A stretch of 44,931 nucleotides of DNA from NCBI GenBank assembly GCA_024229195.1, contig JAAESS010000081.1, positions 1 to 44,931 of the forward strand, written 5' to 3'. The notes under the pieces were generated by a model that was given only the letters and a program-made list of their open reading frames with translations, was not told the origin of the DNA and made no database searches. Origin of the DNA: Flavobacteriales bacterium. GTDB taxonomy: Bacteria > Bacteroidota > Bacteroidia > Flavobacteriales > Flavobacteriaceae. Of this stretch, positions 9,920 through 19,724 are shown in pieces. The position numbers and the translations under genes were made by a program. Positions within the stretch are counted from its first letter, which is position 1; every line of letters starts with the position of its first letter.

Positions 9920-10535
9920 AGCCCTTGAGTCCCTGTTCGAAAGGTACCCTGTTGATGATACTTCTTCCCAGTGTTACTTCATCGGCATATTCAATTTCAT
10001 CCCCTACAGAAATACCTCTGGCTATTGTAGTTAAATTCACATCGAACTTTTGCAATTGACGGTAAATATAAAAATTAGTCGTATCGCCCTCCATAGTTGA
10101 ACTTAAAGCCAATATGATCTCCTTGATCTCACCTTGAGCAACTTTTTCAACTAAATTTTCTATGGTAAGATTATGGGGACCAATACCTTCAATAGGTGAT
10201 ATTTTTCCTCCTAAAACATGGTATAAGCCTTTGAATTGCGCCGTATTTTCAATAGCCATTACGTCTCTGATATCCTCAACAACACAAATCACTTCAGGAT
10301 CTCGTCGACTGTTACTGCAAATCTCACATAATTCTACATCAGAGATATTGTGACAGTTTTTACACAACTTGATCTCATCCCGAAAATTTTTTAAAGCCTC
10401 TGACAAATAATGAGTTTGTTCCTTGGGCTGCTTTAATAGGTGTAATACCAGCCTTAGTGCGGTGCGTTTACCTATTCCGGGTAATTGAGCCATTTCATTG
10501 ACTGCATTTTCCAATAATCTAGAAGAAAAATCCAT
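9918..10535 (-). CDS. recR: Recombination mediator RecR
   Basis: 205 aa; [33 protein letters not shown] zinc finger, Toprim [12 protein letters not shown]. Confidence 0.96.
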   Translation of the reverse strand: MDFSSRLLENAVNEMAQLPGIGKRTALRLVLHLLKQPKEQTHYLSEALKNFRDEIKLCKNCHNISDVELCEICSNSRRDPEVICVVEDIRDVMAIENTAQFKGLYHVLGGKISPIEGIGPHNLTIENLVEKVAQGEIKEIILALSSTMEGDTTNFYIYRQLQKFDVNLTTIARGISVGDEIEYADEVTLGRSIINRVPFEQGLKG

Positions 10536-10539
10536 GATG

Positions 10540-10547
10540 CAAATGTA
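10540..10547 (-). promoter_or_regulatory. Bacteroidota -7 box TACATTTG, 4 nt upstream of recR ATG
   Basis: Minus-strand TACATTTG-catc-ATG. Confidence 0.55.
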
Positions 10548-10662
10548 ATGTTTTTAATTTTTTAGAGGCCTTTTGCCAATTCAAAATGACAGGATTTCAA
10601 TGAAATCTTTTTAAGCTGATCTAAAGTTAAAATCTGTTACTTTTACATTTCAAATTTGAGTC

Positions 10663-12138
10663 ATGTCACCTTTTTTATTATTGAGTATAGTACTGATCTA
10701 TTTTGCCTTACTTATGGGCATTACATACCTTACTGCCAAGGATGACAGTAACCAGGTTTTCTTTAGGGCCAACAGAAATTCTCCCTGGTATATTGTGGCT
10801 TTTGGAATGATCGGAGCCTCCCTTTCAGGAGTTACCTTTATATCAGTTCCGGGATGGGTAGACAGCACACAATTCAGTTATATGCTTATCGTTTTGGGAT
10901 ATTTTTTAGGCTATCTGACCATTGCTTTGCTATTGCTTCCTTTGTATTATAAAATGAACCTTACTTCTATTTATGAATACCTGAAGCATAGGTTTGGCCC
11001 GAAAAGTCATAAAACTGGGGCATTTTTCTTTTTATTATCACGCATCTTAATTGCTTCTTTTAGGTTATTTCTTGTGGCCTCGGTATTGCAATATTTTATT
11101 TTGGATGCCTGGCAAATTCCATTCGAGCTTACAGTGGTCCTTTCAATTTTATTTATCTGGCTTTATACCGTCAGAGGGGGTATCAAAACAATTGTCTGGA
11201 CCGACACCTTACAAACATTTTTTATGCTATTGGCGGTGATTTTGGCCGTGGTCATTTTACTACAACAATTACCTTATGATCTTAAGGAATTTGTAGGTTC
11301 CGTAGACTTTGAAAAATACAGTAAAACTTTTTTCTACGAAGACATCAATGACCGCAAACATTGGCTAAAGGGTCTGCTTGGCGGGATATTTATTGCAATA
11401 GCCATGACAGGGCTTGATCAAGATAATATGCAAAAAAACCTCACCTGTAAAAACCTAAAAGACGCACAAAAAAATGTAATTACTCTCGGCTTGGTTTTGA
11501 TTCCGGTTAATTTGATCTTCCTGATTCTGGGAACCTTGCTTTTCACTTATGCACAGCAGTATCAAGTTGAAATCCCTATGATTGACGGAAAAGTCAAAAC
11601 AGATTTACTTTTTCCACAAATAGCGCTAAAAGAAAACCTGGGAACCGGTTTTGGGATTATATTTATCCTTGGACTGATGGCTGCAGCATATTCAAGCGCT
11701 GATAGTGCTTTGACTTCTTTAACCACCTCCTTTAGTATTGACTTTATGGATATTGACAGCAAGGAAAAAGGTGTAAAAAAGAGATTGCGTAAAAGAATTC
11801 ACCTGATCTTTTCCGGTGTATTGGTTTTGGTTATCATCTCATACAAATACTTACTTCAGGACAATATCATCAGTAGTTTATTATTGGTTTCCTCATTTAC
11901 TTATGGGCCCTTGTTGGGGCTTTTTGCCTTTGGCCTTTTTACAAAATATAAAATCTATGAAAAGTGGGTATGGTTAATCACCGTGTTATCGGTATTGATC
12001 AGCTACTTGCTCAATACCTATTCTACGGCGCTTTTTGATGGTTATAATTTTGGATATGAAATTTTGATCTTGAATGGCCTGCTCACCTTTGTAGGATTAT
12101 TCCTTATCCGTCAAAAAAATGGTAAAAGGAAAAATTAA
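10663..12138 (+). CDS. Sodium:solute symporter (SSS family)
   Basis: 491 aa multi-[47 protein letters not shown]. Confidence 0.88.
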   Translation: MSPFLLLSIVLIYFALLMGITYLTAKDDSNQVFFRANRNSPWYIVAFGMIGASLSGVTFISVPGWVDSTQFSYMLIVLGYFLGYLTIALLLLPLYYKMNLTSIYEYLKHRFGPKSHKTGAFFFLLSRILIASFRLFLVASVLQYFILDAWQIPFELTVVLSILFIWLYTVRGGIKTIVWTDTLQTFFMLLAVILAVVILLQQLPYDLKEFVGSVDFEKYSKTFFYEDINDRKHWLKGLLGGIFIAIAMTGLDQDNMQKNLTCKNLKDAQKNVITLGLVLIPVNLIFLILGTLLFTYAQQYQVEIPMIDGKVKTDLLFPQIALKENLGTGFGIIFILGLMAAAYSSADSALTSLTTSFSIDFMDIDSKEKGVKKRLRKRIHLIFSGVLVLVIISYKYLLQDNIISSLLLVSSFTYGPLLGLFAFGLFTKYKIYEKWVWLITVLSVLISYLLNTYSTALFDGYNFGYEILILNGLLTFVGLFLIRQKNGKRKN

Positions 12139-12140
12139 CG

Positions 12141-12148
12141 TATTTTTG
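12141..12148 (+). promoter_or_regulatory. Bacteroidota -7 box TATTTTTG, 4 nt upstream of pdxH ATG
   Basis: TATTTTTG-cagt-ATG. Confidence 0.5.
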
Positions 12149-12152
12149 CAGT

Positions 12153-12800
12153 ATGGAAAAGGACCTCAGTCATTACAGAAAAAGCTACGAAAGAAATCCA
12201 TTGATCAGAGAAGATATTCCTGAAAATCCGATGGAATTATTTCGAAAATGGTTCATTGAGGCAGACGAATCTGATAGCCAGGACGAAGCCAATGCAATGA
12301 GTGTTTCTACCCTCGGATTGGATGGGTTCCCAAAAACCCGTATCGTTTTATTGAAAAAAATCACCTGGGAAGGGTTTATATTTTACAGCAACTACAATAG
12401 CGAAAAAGGCAAAGCCATTGAGGCAAATCCCAATGTTTGTTTGAATTTTTTCTGGCATGGGATGGAAAGACAGATCATCATAAAAGGAAAGGCAGAAAAA
12501 ATTGCGCCAAACCTATCTGACGGATATTTTGAATCAAGACCTGATGGCAGTAAACTGGGTGCATTGGCGTCAGACCAAAGCCAGGAAATCGAGTCAAGAG
12601 AAGCCATGGATGCCAAACTCAAACAACTAGAAGAAAAATACGCTCAAAAAGAGATTCCTAGACCTGAGCATTGGGGAGGTTATATGGTCAAGCCTGAATC
12701 AATCGAATTTTGGCAAGGAAGACCGAATAGAATGCATGATCGTATTTTATATTCCTTGCAGAAAGATTATAACTGGAAAACTTCAAGACTCCAGCCCTAG
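12153..12800 (+). CDS. pdxH: Pyridoxamine 5'-phosphate oxidase
   Basis: 215 aa; NAMSVSTLGLDGFPKTRIVLLK, FYSNYNSEKGKAIEANP, FWQGRPNRMHDR, W-x-x-x-RLQP C-terminus. Confidence 0.96.
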   Translation: MEKDLSHYRKSYERNPLIREDIPENPMELFRKWFIEADESDSQDEANAMSVSTLGLDGFPKTRIVLLKKITWEGFIFYSNYNSEKGKAIEANPNVCLNFFWHGMERQIIIKGKAEKIAPNLSDGYFESRPDGSKLGALASDQSQEIESREAMDAKLKQLEEKYAQKEIPRPEHWGGYMVKPESIEFWQGRPNRMHDRILYSLQKDYNWKTSRLQP

Positions 12801-12899
12801 ATAGGAACCAACAGATAAATCAAAGACAAAAAATAGCTTTATTTAAAATATTCCTTCACTTATTTGTTTATATTTGATTCAAATTGCGACCTGTAAAAA

Positions 12900-13388
12900 A
12901 TGAAAACACTCTTCATTGTTCGTCATGCCAAATCCTCCTGGAAATATGAAGGTATCAAAGATATTGACCGTCCTCTGAAAAAAAGGGGTATAAACGATGC
13001 TTATTTGGTTTCCAAGGTTTTGCAAAAAAAGATCGAGACACCTTCTGTCTTTTTATCCAGTTGTGCGAATAGAGCTTTACATACAGCGATGATCTTCAGT
13101 TATTCATTCAATTATCCTCTTGCAAACCTGAAAATCAGTAAATCACTTTATAGTTTTAGTGATGGTTATTTGATCAAAACAGTAAAGGCTCTTGATAACG
13201 GTTTTGACTCTGCTATTGTTTTTAGTCATGATCACGGGATCAATGACTTTGTGAATAAATTTGGTAGTAAGAAAATTGAACATGTGCCTACCTGTGGCGT
13301 AGTCGCCATTGAGTTTGACACCAAGCATTGGAAAAACATCAAAGATGGCAAGACCCTTTTTACAGAATTTCCTCGTTACCACAAATAA
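12900..13388 (+). CDS. sixA: SixA-like histidine phosphatase
   Basis: 162 aa; LFIVRHAKSSW RHG motif; TATATTTG box at 12869-12876. Confidence 0.82.
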   Translation: MKTLFIVRHAKSSWKYEGIKDIDRPLKKRGINDAYLVSKVLQKKIETPSVFLSSCANRALHTAMIFSYSFNYPLANLKISKSLYSFSDGYLIKTVKALDNGFDSAIVFSHDHGINDFVNKFGSKKIEHVPTCGVVAIEFDTKHWKNIKDGKTLFTEFPRYHK

Positions 13389-13429
13389 ATGACGGCAAGA
13401 TATCCTGTCTTATTTTTAAAATTTCAAAA

Positions 13430-15067
13430 CTAATTAGCCGTTTTAAATCGATACGGTTTTTTGATAGCACTGAGCACTGCCTTATCCCTCTTGTAAATGT
13501 CTTTCATAAACATTAAATTATTGTCCTGATCAACAGCAGCAGTGAGGTATATCAGATAAATATTAATCGGCTTAGGTAAGTTTATCGTCGTTGTTTTACC
13601 TGATTTCAAAATTTCATTGATTTTATCCTTATTCCAGACTTCGGGATCATCCATCAAACTCATTAACAGCCCCCATTTATCCTCTGTTCTGATACATCCA
13701 TGACTAAATGCCCTGTCTTGCCTGTTGAATAAGCCTCGAGAAGGAGTATCATGCAAATACACTGAATATTTATTAGGAAAGATAAATTTCACTTCACCAA
13801 GGGCGTTCCATGGACCGGCCTTTTGTCTGATGATAAAAGGGAAGTTCCCTGCCGAATATTGATTCCAGTCAATGTTAGCCGAATTAAGAATTTTTCCATT
13901 TCTATCTATGACCTCCATATGCTTTGCTGCCAAATAGCCAGGATCTTTTTTAAGCCTTGGCAAAGTTTCATGAGTCGAAATTGAATACGGTAAGGTCCAG
14001 GTGGGGTTCATCACTATGTATTTCATGACTCCTTTAAATACCGGAGTTTCCTTATGGTACTTCCCAACAATCACCCTGGAATCAAAAACCTCCTGCTTAT
14101 TAGAAATTCTTTTTACATGAAAACCTGCAATGTTCACGATCAAAAAGTCAGAGTCCGGCTGTTGAAAGACCCACCTTGTCCTTTCAAGATTGAGGATGAT
14201 CATGTCAATCCTGTCTTCAATAGGAACTTTCATTTGCTCAATAGTTCCTTTACCAATAACCCCATCACTGGTAAGTTTGTGTCTGATCTGAAACTTTTTG
14301 ACTGCTTCCTCTAATTCTTCATCAAATAACTCTTCCTCATCGACCTTACTTTTTTCGAGATCTCCAATGGCCAGTAAAAACTGTCTAATCGCTATAATTC
14401 TTTCATCCGAATCTCCAGGTTTTAATGTCTCTCCTTCACTTACCTCGGGCCATCCTCCATTTTCTGCTTCAGTCCTTAATTTCTTTAAATGAAATTTCAT
14501 CAGCTTATACATATAATGGTTGGGCTTAAAATCTTCGAGCGCACTTTTAATATTTTTATTATGCAGGGTAACGGTCAATAGACTATCTAGGTTCGAGGGG
14601 CCCTCGTTTCGTTTAACATCCCATTTTTTTCGAAGATCAGATTGGTCTAGTTTACCTTCAAGAAGATGTGACGCATACAAAATCAGTGCATCTGTCATAA
14701 GAAAATCCATGTCTGCTTTTTCAGTCAGACTTAACTTACTTTTTTTGGATTTCGCTACATACATTTTGATTTGCTCAAAATGATAGTCATTTGGATCTAG
14801 ACCTTCGTCATAAGCTGATTCGATACTCTCGAGAAGATCCATTTTATTCTTGTGATTTGTCCAGGCAGGTTCATATTCTCTATTGGCGTAAAACCTTGGC
14901 AATTCAATTTGAGAGTACAACTCCTTACCGTTTATAGCTATGGCTTCTTCTGAATCTTCCAAGACTAATTTACTTTCCATGATTTCCTCTATTGTTGCTT
15001 TTTGGGCATAAAAAGAAGTGGAAAAAATTAAAGTTAAAAACAGGGTTAAATAAGCGTGATTTTTCAT
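13430..15067 (-). CDS. L,D-transpeptidase (YcbB/LdtD-like) with peptidoglycan-binding domain
   Basis: 545 aa; signal peptide, PG-binding LTSDGVIGKGTIEQM, catalytic HDTPSRGLFNRQDRAFSHGCIR. Confidence 0.92.
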   Translation of the reverse strand: MKNHAYLTLFLTLIFSTSFYAQKATIEEIMESKLVLEDSEEAIAINGKELYSQIELPRFYANREYEPAWTNHKNKMDLLESIESAYDEGLDPNDYHFEQIKMYVAKSKKSKLSLTEKADMDFLMTDALILYASHLLEGKLDQSDLRKKWDVKRNEGPSNLDSLLTVTLHNKNIKSALEDFKPNHYMYKLMKFHLKKLRTEAENGGWPEVSEGETLKPGDSDERIIAIRQFLLAIGDLEKSKVDEEELFDEELEEAVKKFQIRHKLTSDGVIGKGTIEQMKVPIEDRIDMIILNLERTRWVFQQPDSDFLIVNIAGFHVKRISNKQEVFDSRVIVGKYHKETPVFKGVMKYIVMNPTWTLPYSISTHETLPRLKKDPGYLAAKHMEVIDRNGKILNSANIDWNQYSAGNFPFIIRQKAGPWNALGEVKFIFPNKYSVYLHDTPSRGLFNRQDRAFSHGCIRTEDKWGLLMSLMDDPEVWNKDKINEILKSGKTTTINLPKPINIYLIYLTAAVDQDNNLMFMKDIYKRDKAVLSAIKKPYRFKTAN

Positions 15068-15240
15068 GATGGCTTGAGTGGTTTAAAACAAAAATATTTA
15101 ATTAAACTTAAATGAGTATCATTTTGAGATTCTTAGTCAGAATTTATACTTGAAGAGGTCTACATTTCAAGTGTTTCTGAAGAAATGTTCAGGCAAGAAA
15201 AAATTTCTATCTTAGTCAACCGCAAGAAAAATAATTGATC

Positions 15241-15495
15241 ATGTCAAACAGAGATCTGAAAAAATACTGGAAAACGAATTTAAAATATTTAGGCATTCTT
15301 TTGTCAATATGGTTTCTGGTTTCCTATGTTATGGGAATTATTTTTGTAGACGAATTGAATACCATAAGGTTTGGAGGCTTTAAACTAGGGTTTTGGTTTG
15401 CACAGCAAGGATCAATTTATTTCTTTGTTCTGATCATTCTTGTTTATATAAAACTCATGAATAAGTTAGATAAAAAATACGGTGTAAACGAATAA
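15241..15495 (+). CDS. DUF4212 small subunit of sodium/substrate symporter
   Basis: WFLVSYVMGIIFVDELN...FGGFKLGFWFAQQGSIYFFVLIILVY; immediately upstream of the symporter. Confidence 0.87.
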   Translation: MSNRDLKKYWKTNLKYLGILLSIWFLVSYVMGIIFVDELNTIRFGGFKLGFWFAQQGSIYFFVLIILVYIKLMNKLDKKYGVNE

Positions 15496-15498
15496 ATC

Positions 15499-17187
15499 AT
15501 GACCCTACAAATCTGGACATGGCTTTTAATTGCCGTCACATTCTCTCTTTATATAGGTATTGCCATTTGGTCAAGAGCCTCATCCACCAAAGAATTTTAT
15601 GTTGCAGGCGGAGGTGTTTCACCACTAGCCAACGGGTTGGCTACTGCTGCTGACTGGATGTCTGCTGCCTCGTTTATTTCGATGGCAGGACTCATATCTT
15701 TTAGTGGCTATGATGGTTCAGTATATCTAATGGGCTGGACAGGAGGTTATGTATTACTTGCATTACTTTTGGCTCCTTATTTAAGAAAGTTTGGAAAATT
15801 TACGGTTCCGGATTTCATTGGTGACCGCTATTACTCAAATGTTGCAAGATCAGTTGCTGTATTTTGTGCCTTGATTGTTTCCTTTACCTATGTTGCAGGA
15901 CAGATGAGGGGAGTGGGACTTGTTTTTTCAAGGTTCCTTGAAGTGGATATCACAACAGGGGTAATCATTGGAATGATCATTGTCCTATTTTACGCTGTAT
16001 TGGGTGGCATGAAAGGAATCACCTATACCCAAGTGGCGCAATATTGTGTCCTTATTTTTGCCTTTATGGTACCGGCTATTTTTATTTCTATCCAAATGAC
16101 AGGCATACCGATTCCTCAATTAGGTTTCGGAAGTGCTGGTGAAGATTGCATCTATTTACTCGATAAATTGGATGGATTACACCGTGACTTAGGATTTCAC
16201 GAATATACTTCAGGCTCAAAAAGTAAGTTGGATGTATTTTTTATTACAGCCGCTCTTATGGTTGGAACTGCCGGACTACCTCATGTTATCGTTCGTTTCT
16301 TTACCGTAAAAAAAGTAAGTGATGCTCGTAAATCTGCAGGGTGGGCACTTCTTTTTATCGCCATTCTTTATACAACGGCACCCGCGATTGCCGTCTTCGC
16401 AAGAACCAATCTTATCGAAACAGTATCCGAAAAGCCTTACGATCAATTACCGGCCTGGGTTGAAAACTGGGAAAAAACCGGTTTGATGAAATTTGATGAT
16501 AAAAATAAAGACGGTTTGGTGCAGTATGTAGCTGATCCAACGATCAACGAATTAACTGTTGACAAAGATATTATGGTACTGGCAAATCCTGAAATTGCCA
16601 ACTTACCCAATTGGGTGATAGCCTTAGTTGCAGCTGGAGGCTTGGCAGCAGCACTGTCAACAGCAGCAGGATTATTATTGGTCATATCAGCTTCAGTATC
16701 ACATGACTTGATCAAAAAAATGATCAATCCTAAAATATCAGAAAAAGGCGAATTGATCGCTGCAAGAGTTTCAGCAATTGTTGCAGTATCCATTGCAGGT
16801 TATTTTGGTATCAATCCTCCTGATTTTGTTGCCGCCACAGTGGCATTGGCTTTCGGTCTTGCCGCTGCCTCATTTTTTCCGGCCATTATTTTGGGAATTT
16901 TTGTCAAAAGAATGAACAAGGAAGGTGCGGTTGCAGGAATGGTCATTGGTATGTTGTGTATGCTTTATTATATGGTTAAATTCAAGTTCGGCTGGTTTGG
17001 AGGAGGAAGCAAAGAAGACTGGTGGTTTGGGATCTCTCCGGAAGGTTTTGGAACTATTGCCATGATGATCAATTTTATCATCTCAATTGCTTTTTCTTTT
17101 ATGTTCCCAGAGCCCCCTCCCGAAATTCAGGAATTGGTTGAAAATATTCGCATTCCGTCCGGAACGGGAAAGGCCCATGATCATTAA
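15499..17187 (+). CDS. Cation/acetate symporter family protein (SSS, VC_2705-type)
   Basis: 562 aa; EFYVAGGGVSPLANGLATAADWMSAASFISMAG; followed by acs. Confidence 0.9.
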   Translation: MTLQIWTWLLIAVTFSLYIGIAIWSRASSTKEFYVAGGGVSPLANGLATAADWMSAASFISMAGLISFSGYDGSVYLMGWTGGYVLLALLLAPYLRKFGKFTVPDFIGDRYYSNVARSVAVFCALIVSFTYVAGQMRGVGLVFSRFLEVDITTGVIIGMIIVLFYAVLGGMKGITYTQVAQYCVLIFAFMVPAIFISIQMTGIPIPQLGFGSAGEDCIYLLDKLDGLHRDLGFHEYTSGSKSKLDVFFITAALMVGTAGLPHVIVRFFTVKKVSDARKSAGWALLFIAILYTTAPAIAVFARTNLIETVSEKPYDQLPAWVENWEKTGLMKFDDKNKDGLVQYVADPTINELTVDKDIMVLANPEIANLPNWVIALVAAGGLAAALSTAAGLLLVISASVSHDLIKKMINPKISEKGELIAARVSAIVAVSIAGYFGINPPDFVAATVALAFGLAAASFFPAIILGIFVKRMNKEGAVAGMVIGMLCMLYYMVKFKFGWFGGGSKEDWWFGISPEGFGTIAMMINFIISIAFSFMFPEPPPEIQELVENIRIPSGTGKAHDH

Positions 17188-17326
17188 TCCGTTTTTTTAG
17201 TCGTTCGTCGAATTTTTTTCTTGTTATTTATCATTAATTTTATATTCGTCATGTTTGTCGAATGACTGTATTTTGATCACCTTCAATTAGCCTCAATCGG
17301 CTGTTGAGTTAATTAATTTGATATTT

Positions 17327-19237
17327 ATGAAATCCTTACAAATCAACACCTTTAAAGAGTATAAAGAGAAATATGAACAAAGCGTTTCTGATCCGGAAGG
17401 ATTCTGGGCCGAAGTGGCAGAACATTTTCAATGGAAGCAAAAATGGGATAAAGTGTTGGAATGGGACTTCAGTAAGCCTGAGATCGAGTGGTTTAAAGGT
17501 GCAAAATTGAATATCACTGAAAATTGCCTGGATCGTCATTTAGAGACCATTGGTAATAAGACAGCCATCATTTGGGAACCAAACGATCCTGATGAGGAAT
17601 CGAGATATATATCCTATCGACAACTTTATGTGAAGGTATCTCGCTTTGCAAACGTTCTAAAAAATAATGGAATTAAAAAAGGAGATAGGGTGTGTCTTTA
17701 TATGCCTATGATCCCGGAGCTGGCAATTGCTATGCTGGCTTGCGCCCGAATTGGGGCAGTTCATTCTATTGTGTTTGCCGGATTCTCTTCTTCTGCACTT
17801 TCCAGTAGAATCAATGATTCTGAATGTAAAATGCTGATTACTGCTAACGAAGTGTACCGAGGAACAAAACCGATCAACTTAAAACAAGTATGTGATCAGG
17901 CATTAGAGAACTCTCCTTCAGTTGAAACAGTTATTGTATATCGAAGAACTGTTGAGCCAACAGAAATGACAGCAGGACGAGACAAATTTTGGTTTGATGA
18001 ACTCCAGAAAGTTGATAAATATTGTGATGCTGAATCCATGGATGCAGAAGATCTGTTATTCATTCTATATACTTCGGGTTCCACAGGAAGACCTAAAGGA
18101 ATGGTTCATACCACAGGAGGATATATGGTCGGTTCAACCTATACATTTGAAAATGTTTTTCAATGTAAAAAAGACGACATTTATTGGTGTACGGCTGATA
18201 TTGGCTGGATTACAGGACATTCCTATATCATTTACGGCCCCTTATGTGCAGGTGCTACAACTGTCATGTTTGAAGGTGTTCCTTCCTATCCCGATTACGG
18301 GAGATTCTGGGAGATTGTCGACAAATTGAATGTAACACATTTTTATACGGCGCCAACAGCAATTAGGGCCCTTGCAAAACATCCGCTAAACCTGGTTGAA
18401 AAACATGATCTATCCAGTTTGAAGGTGTTAGGGTCAGTTGGAGAACCCATCAACGAAGAAGCATGGCACTGGTACAATGATAATATCGGTAAAACGAAAT
18501 GTCCAATTGTTGATACCTGGTGGCAAACGGAAACAGGTGCCATGATGATCTCTCCTATTGCAGGAATCACACCAACTAGACCAACCTTTGCAACGCTTCC
18601 ATTACCTGGTGTTCAACCGGTCCTAATGGATGAACAGGGGAATGAAGTGACTCAAAAAAATATGGAACCCTCTGAGGGTAGACTGGCCATGAAAGCACCG
18701 TGGCCCTCAATTGCCAGAACAATCTATGGTGATCATCAAAGATACAAGGACACCTATTTTTCAACCTATAAGAATATGTATTTTACCGGAGACGGTGCAT
18801 ATCGAGATGCAAGCGGTAACTACAGAATTACCGGAAGAGTAGATGATGTTGTCATCGTTTCAGGGCATAATTTAGGAACTGCTCCAATCGAAAATGCGAT
18901 TGATGAACATGCTGATATTGTCGAATGCGCCGTTGTTGGCTTTCCGCATGATGTTAAGGGGAATGCTTTATATGCTTATGTTACTAAATATGACAACTGC
19001 TCCACTTCTGATGAGGACCTCAGAATTGAAATCAATAAACTAATCGCAAGTACGATTGGTGCGATCGCGAAATTGGATAAAGTACAATTCGTTTCAGGTC
19101 TTCCAAAAACAAGATCCGGAAAGATCATGCGCAGGATACTGAGAAAAATTGCCTCGAAAGAAGCGGATAGCCTTGGCGATATATCAACGCTCCTGAATCC
19201 TGAAATTGTTGAGGAAATAAAGGCTGGGGCACTTTAA
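17327..19237 (+). CDS. acs: Acetyl-CoA synthetase (AMP-forming)
   Basis: LFILYTSGSTGRPKGMVHTTGGYMV, DTWWQTETGAMMISP, KTRSGKIMRRILRKIA; ATG at 17327 preferred over upstream TTG. Confidence 0.96.
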   Translation: MKSLQINTFKEYKEKYEQSVSDPEGFWAEVAEHFQWKQKWDKVLEWDFSKPEIEWFKGAKLNITENCLDRHLETIGNKTAIIWEPNDPDEESRYISYRQLYVKVSRFANVLKNNGIKKGDRVCLYMPMIPELAIAMLACARIGAVHSIVFAGFSSSALSSRINDSECKMLITANEVYRGTKPINLKQVCDQALENSPSVETVIVYRRTVEPTEMTAGRDKFWFDELQKVDKYCDAESMDAEDLLFILYTSGSTGRPKGMVHTTGGYMVGSTYTFENVFQCKKDDIYWCTADIGWITGHSYIIYGPLCAGATTVMFEGVPSYPDYGRFWEIVDKLNVTHFYTAPTAIRALAKHPLNLVEKHDLSSLKVLGSVGEPINEEAWHWYNDNIGKTKCPIVDTWWQTETGAMMISPIAGITPTRPTFATLPLPGVQPVLMDEQGNEVTQKNMEPSEGRLAMKAPWPSIARTIYGDHQRYKDTYFSTYKNMYFTGDGAYRDASGNYRITGRVDDVVIVSGHNLGTAPIENAIDEHADIVECAVVGFPHDVKGNALYAYVTKYDNCSTSDEDLRIEINKLIASTIGAIAKLDKVQFVSGLPKTRSGKIMRRILRKIASKEADSLGDISTLLNPEIVEEIKAGAL

Positions 19238-19447
19238 AATATAGCATACAGCATGGAAAAACCAGAAGAAAAAACTTTATTTCAATGATATAAAAGATTA
19301 TATTTATTTGATTTTTTGGGTCTTCTAATGGACCAATTCTAAGAAAATCTGATTCTGATTCTGAATACTCAAGATCTTGGTAATTTAGTCTGAGTCTAGA
19401 TTGTAACACTATGATAACTTTTTGTCCACAATTAAATTGGATTTATG

Positions 19448-19455
19448 TAACTTTG
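19448..19455 (+). promoter_or_regulatory. Candidate -7 promoter box (TAACTTTG) for the nap operon
   Basis: TAACTTTG 20 bp upstream of napD ATG; TTTTTG ~23 bp further upstream as a possible -33 element. Confidence 0.45.
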
Positions 19456-19474
19456 GACACATCAAACCGAGTCC

Positions 19475-19708
19475 ATGCCGATTAAAAGTTACCTCGTACG
19501 TCCTCATGACGGCAAATTTTCTGAACTTCTTAATGAATTATCTCAATTTCAAGGCTGTGATATTATCCCTTCTACAAATCAAGAGGTTGCCGTTCTGGTA
19601 ACAGATACTCAGGATGAAATTGAAGACAATAAACTTCTTTCGCAGATCAATGCGATTGAGAGTTTAAAGATGCTATCTATGGTTTCTGGTTTTGATGTAG
19701 ATTCTTAA
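19475..19708 (+). CDS. napD: NapD-like chaperone of periplasmic nitrate reductase
   Basis: 77 aa; MPIKSYLVRP...GCDIIPSTNQEVAVLVTDT..; directly precedes napA. Confidence 0.78.
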   Translation: MPIKSYLVRPHDGKFSELLNELSQFQGCDIIPSTNQEVAVLVTDTQDEIEDNKLLSQINAIESLKMLSMVSGFDVDS

Positions 19709-19724
19709 TAATTATAATATAAGT

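Noticed and set aside
17270-17310. Small hairpin CTCAA-tcggctg-TTGAG upstream of acs
   Set aside because: Only a 5-bp stem; too weak to claim as a regulatory element.
19310-19340. Imperfect hairpin TTGGGTC-ttctaat-GGACCAA as an acs terminator
   Set aside because: Mismatch in the stem and no following T-run.
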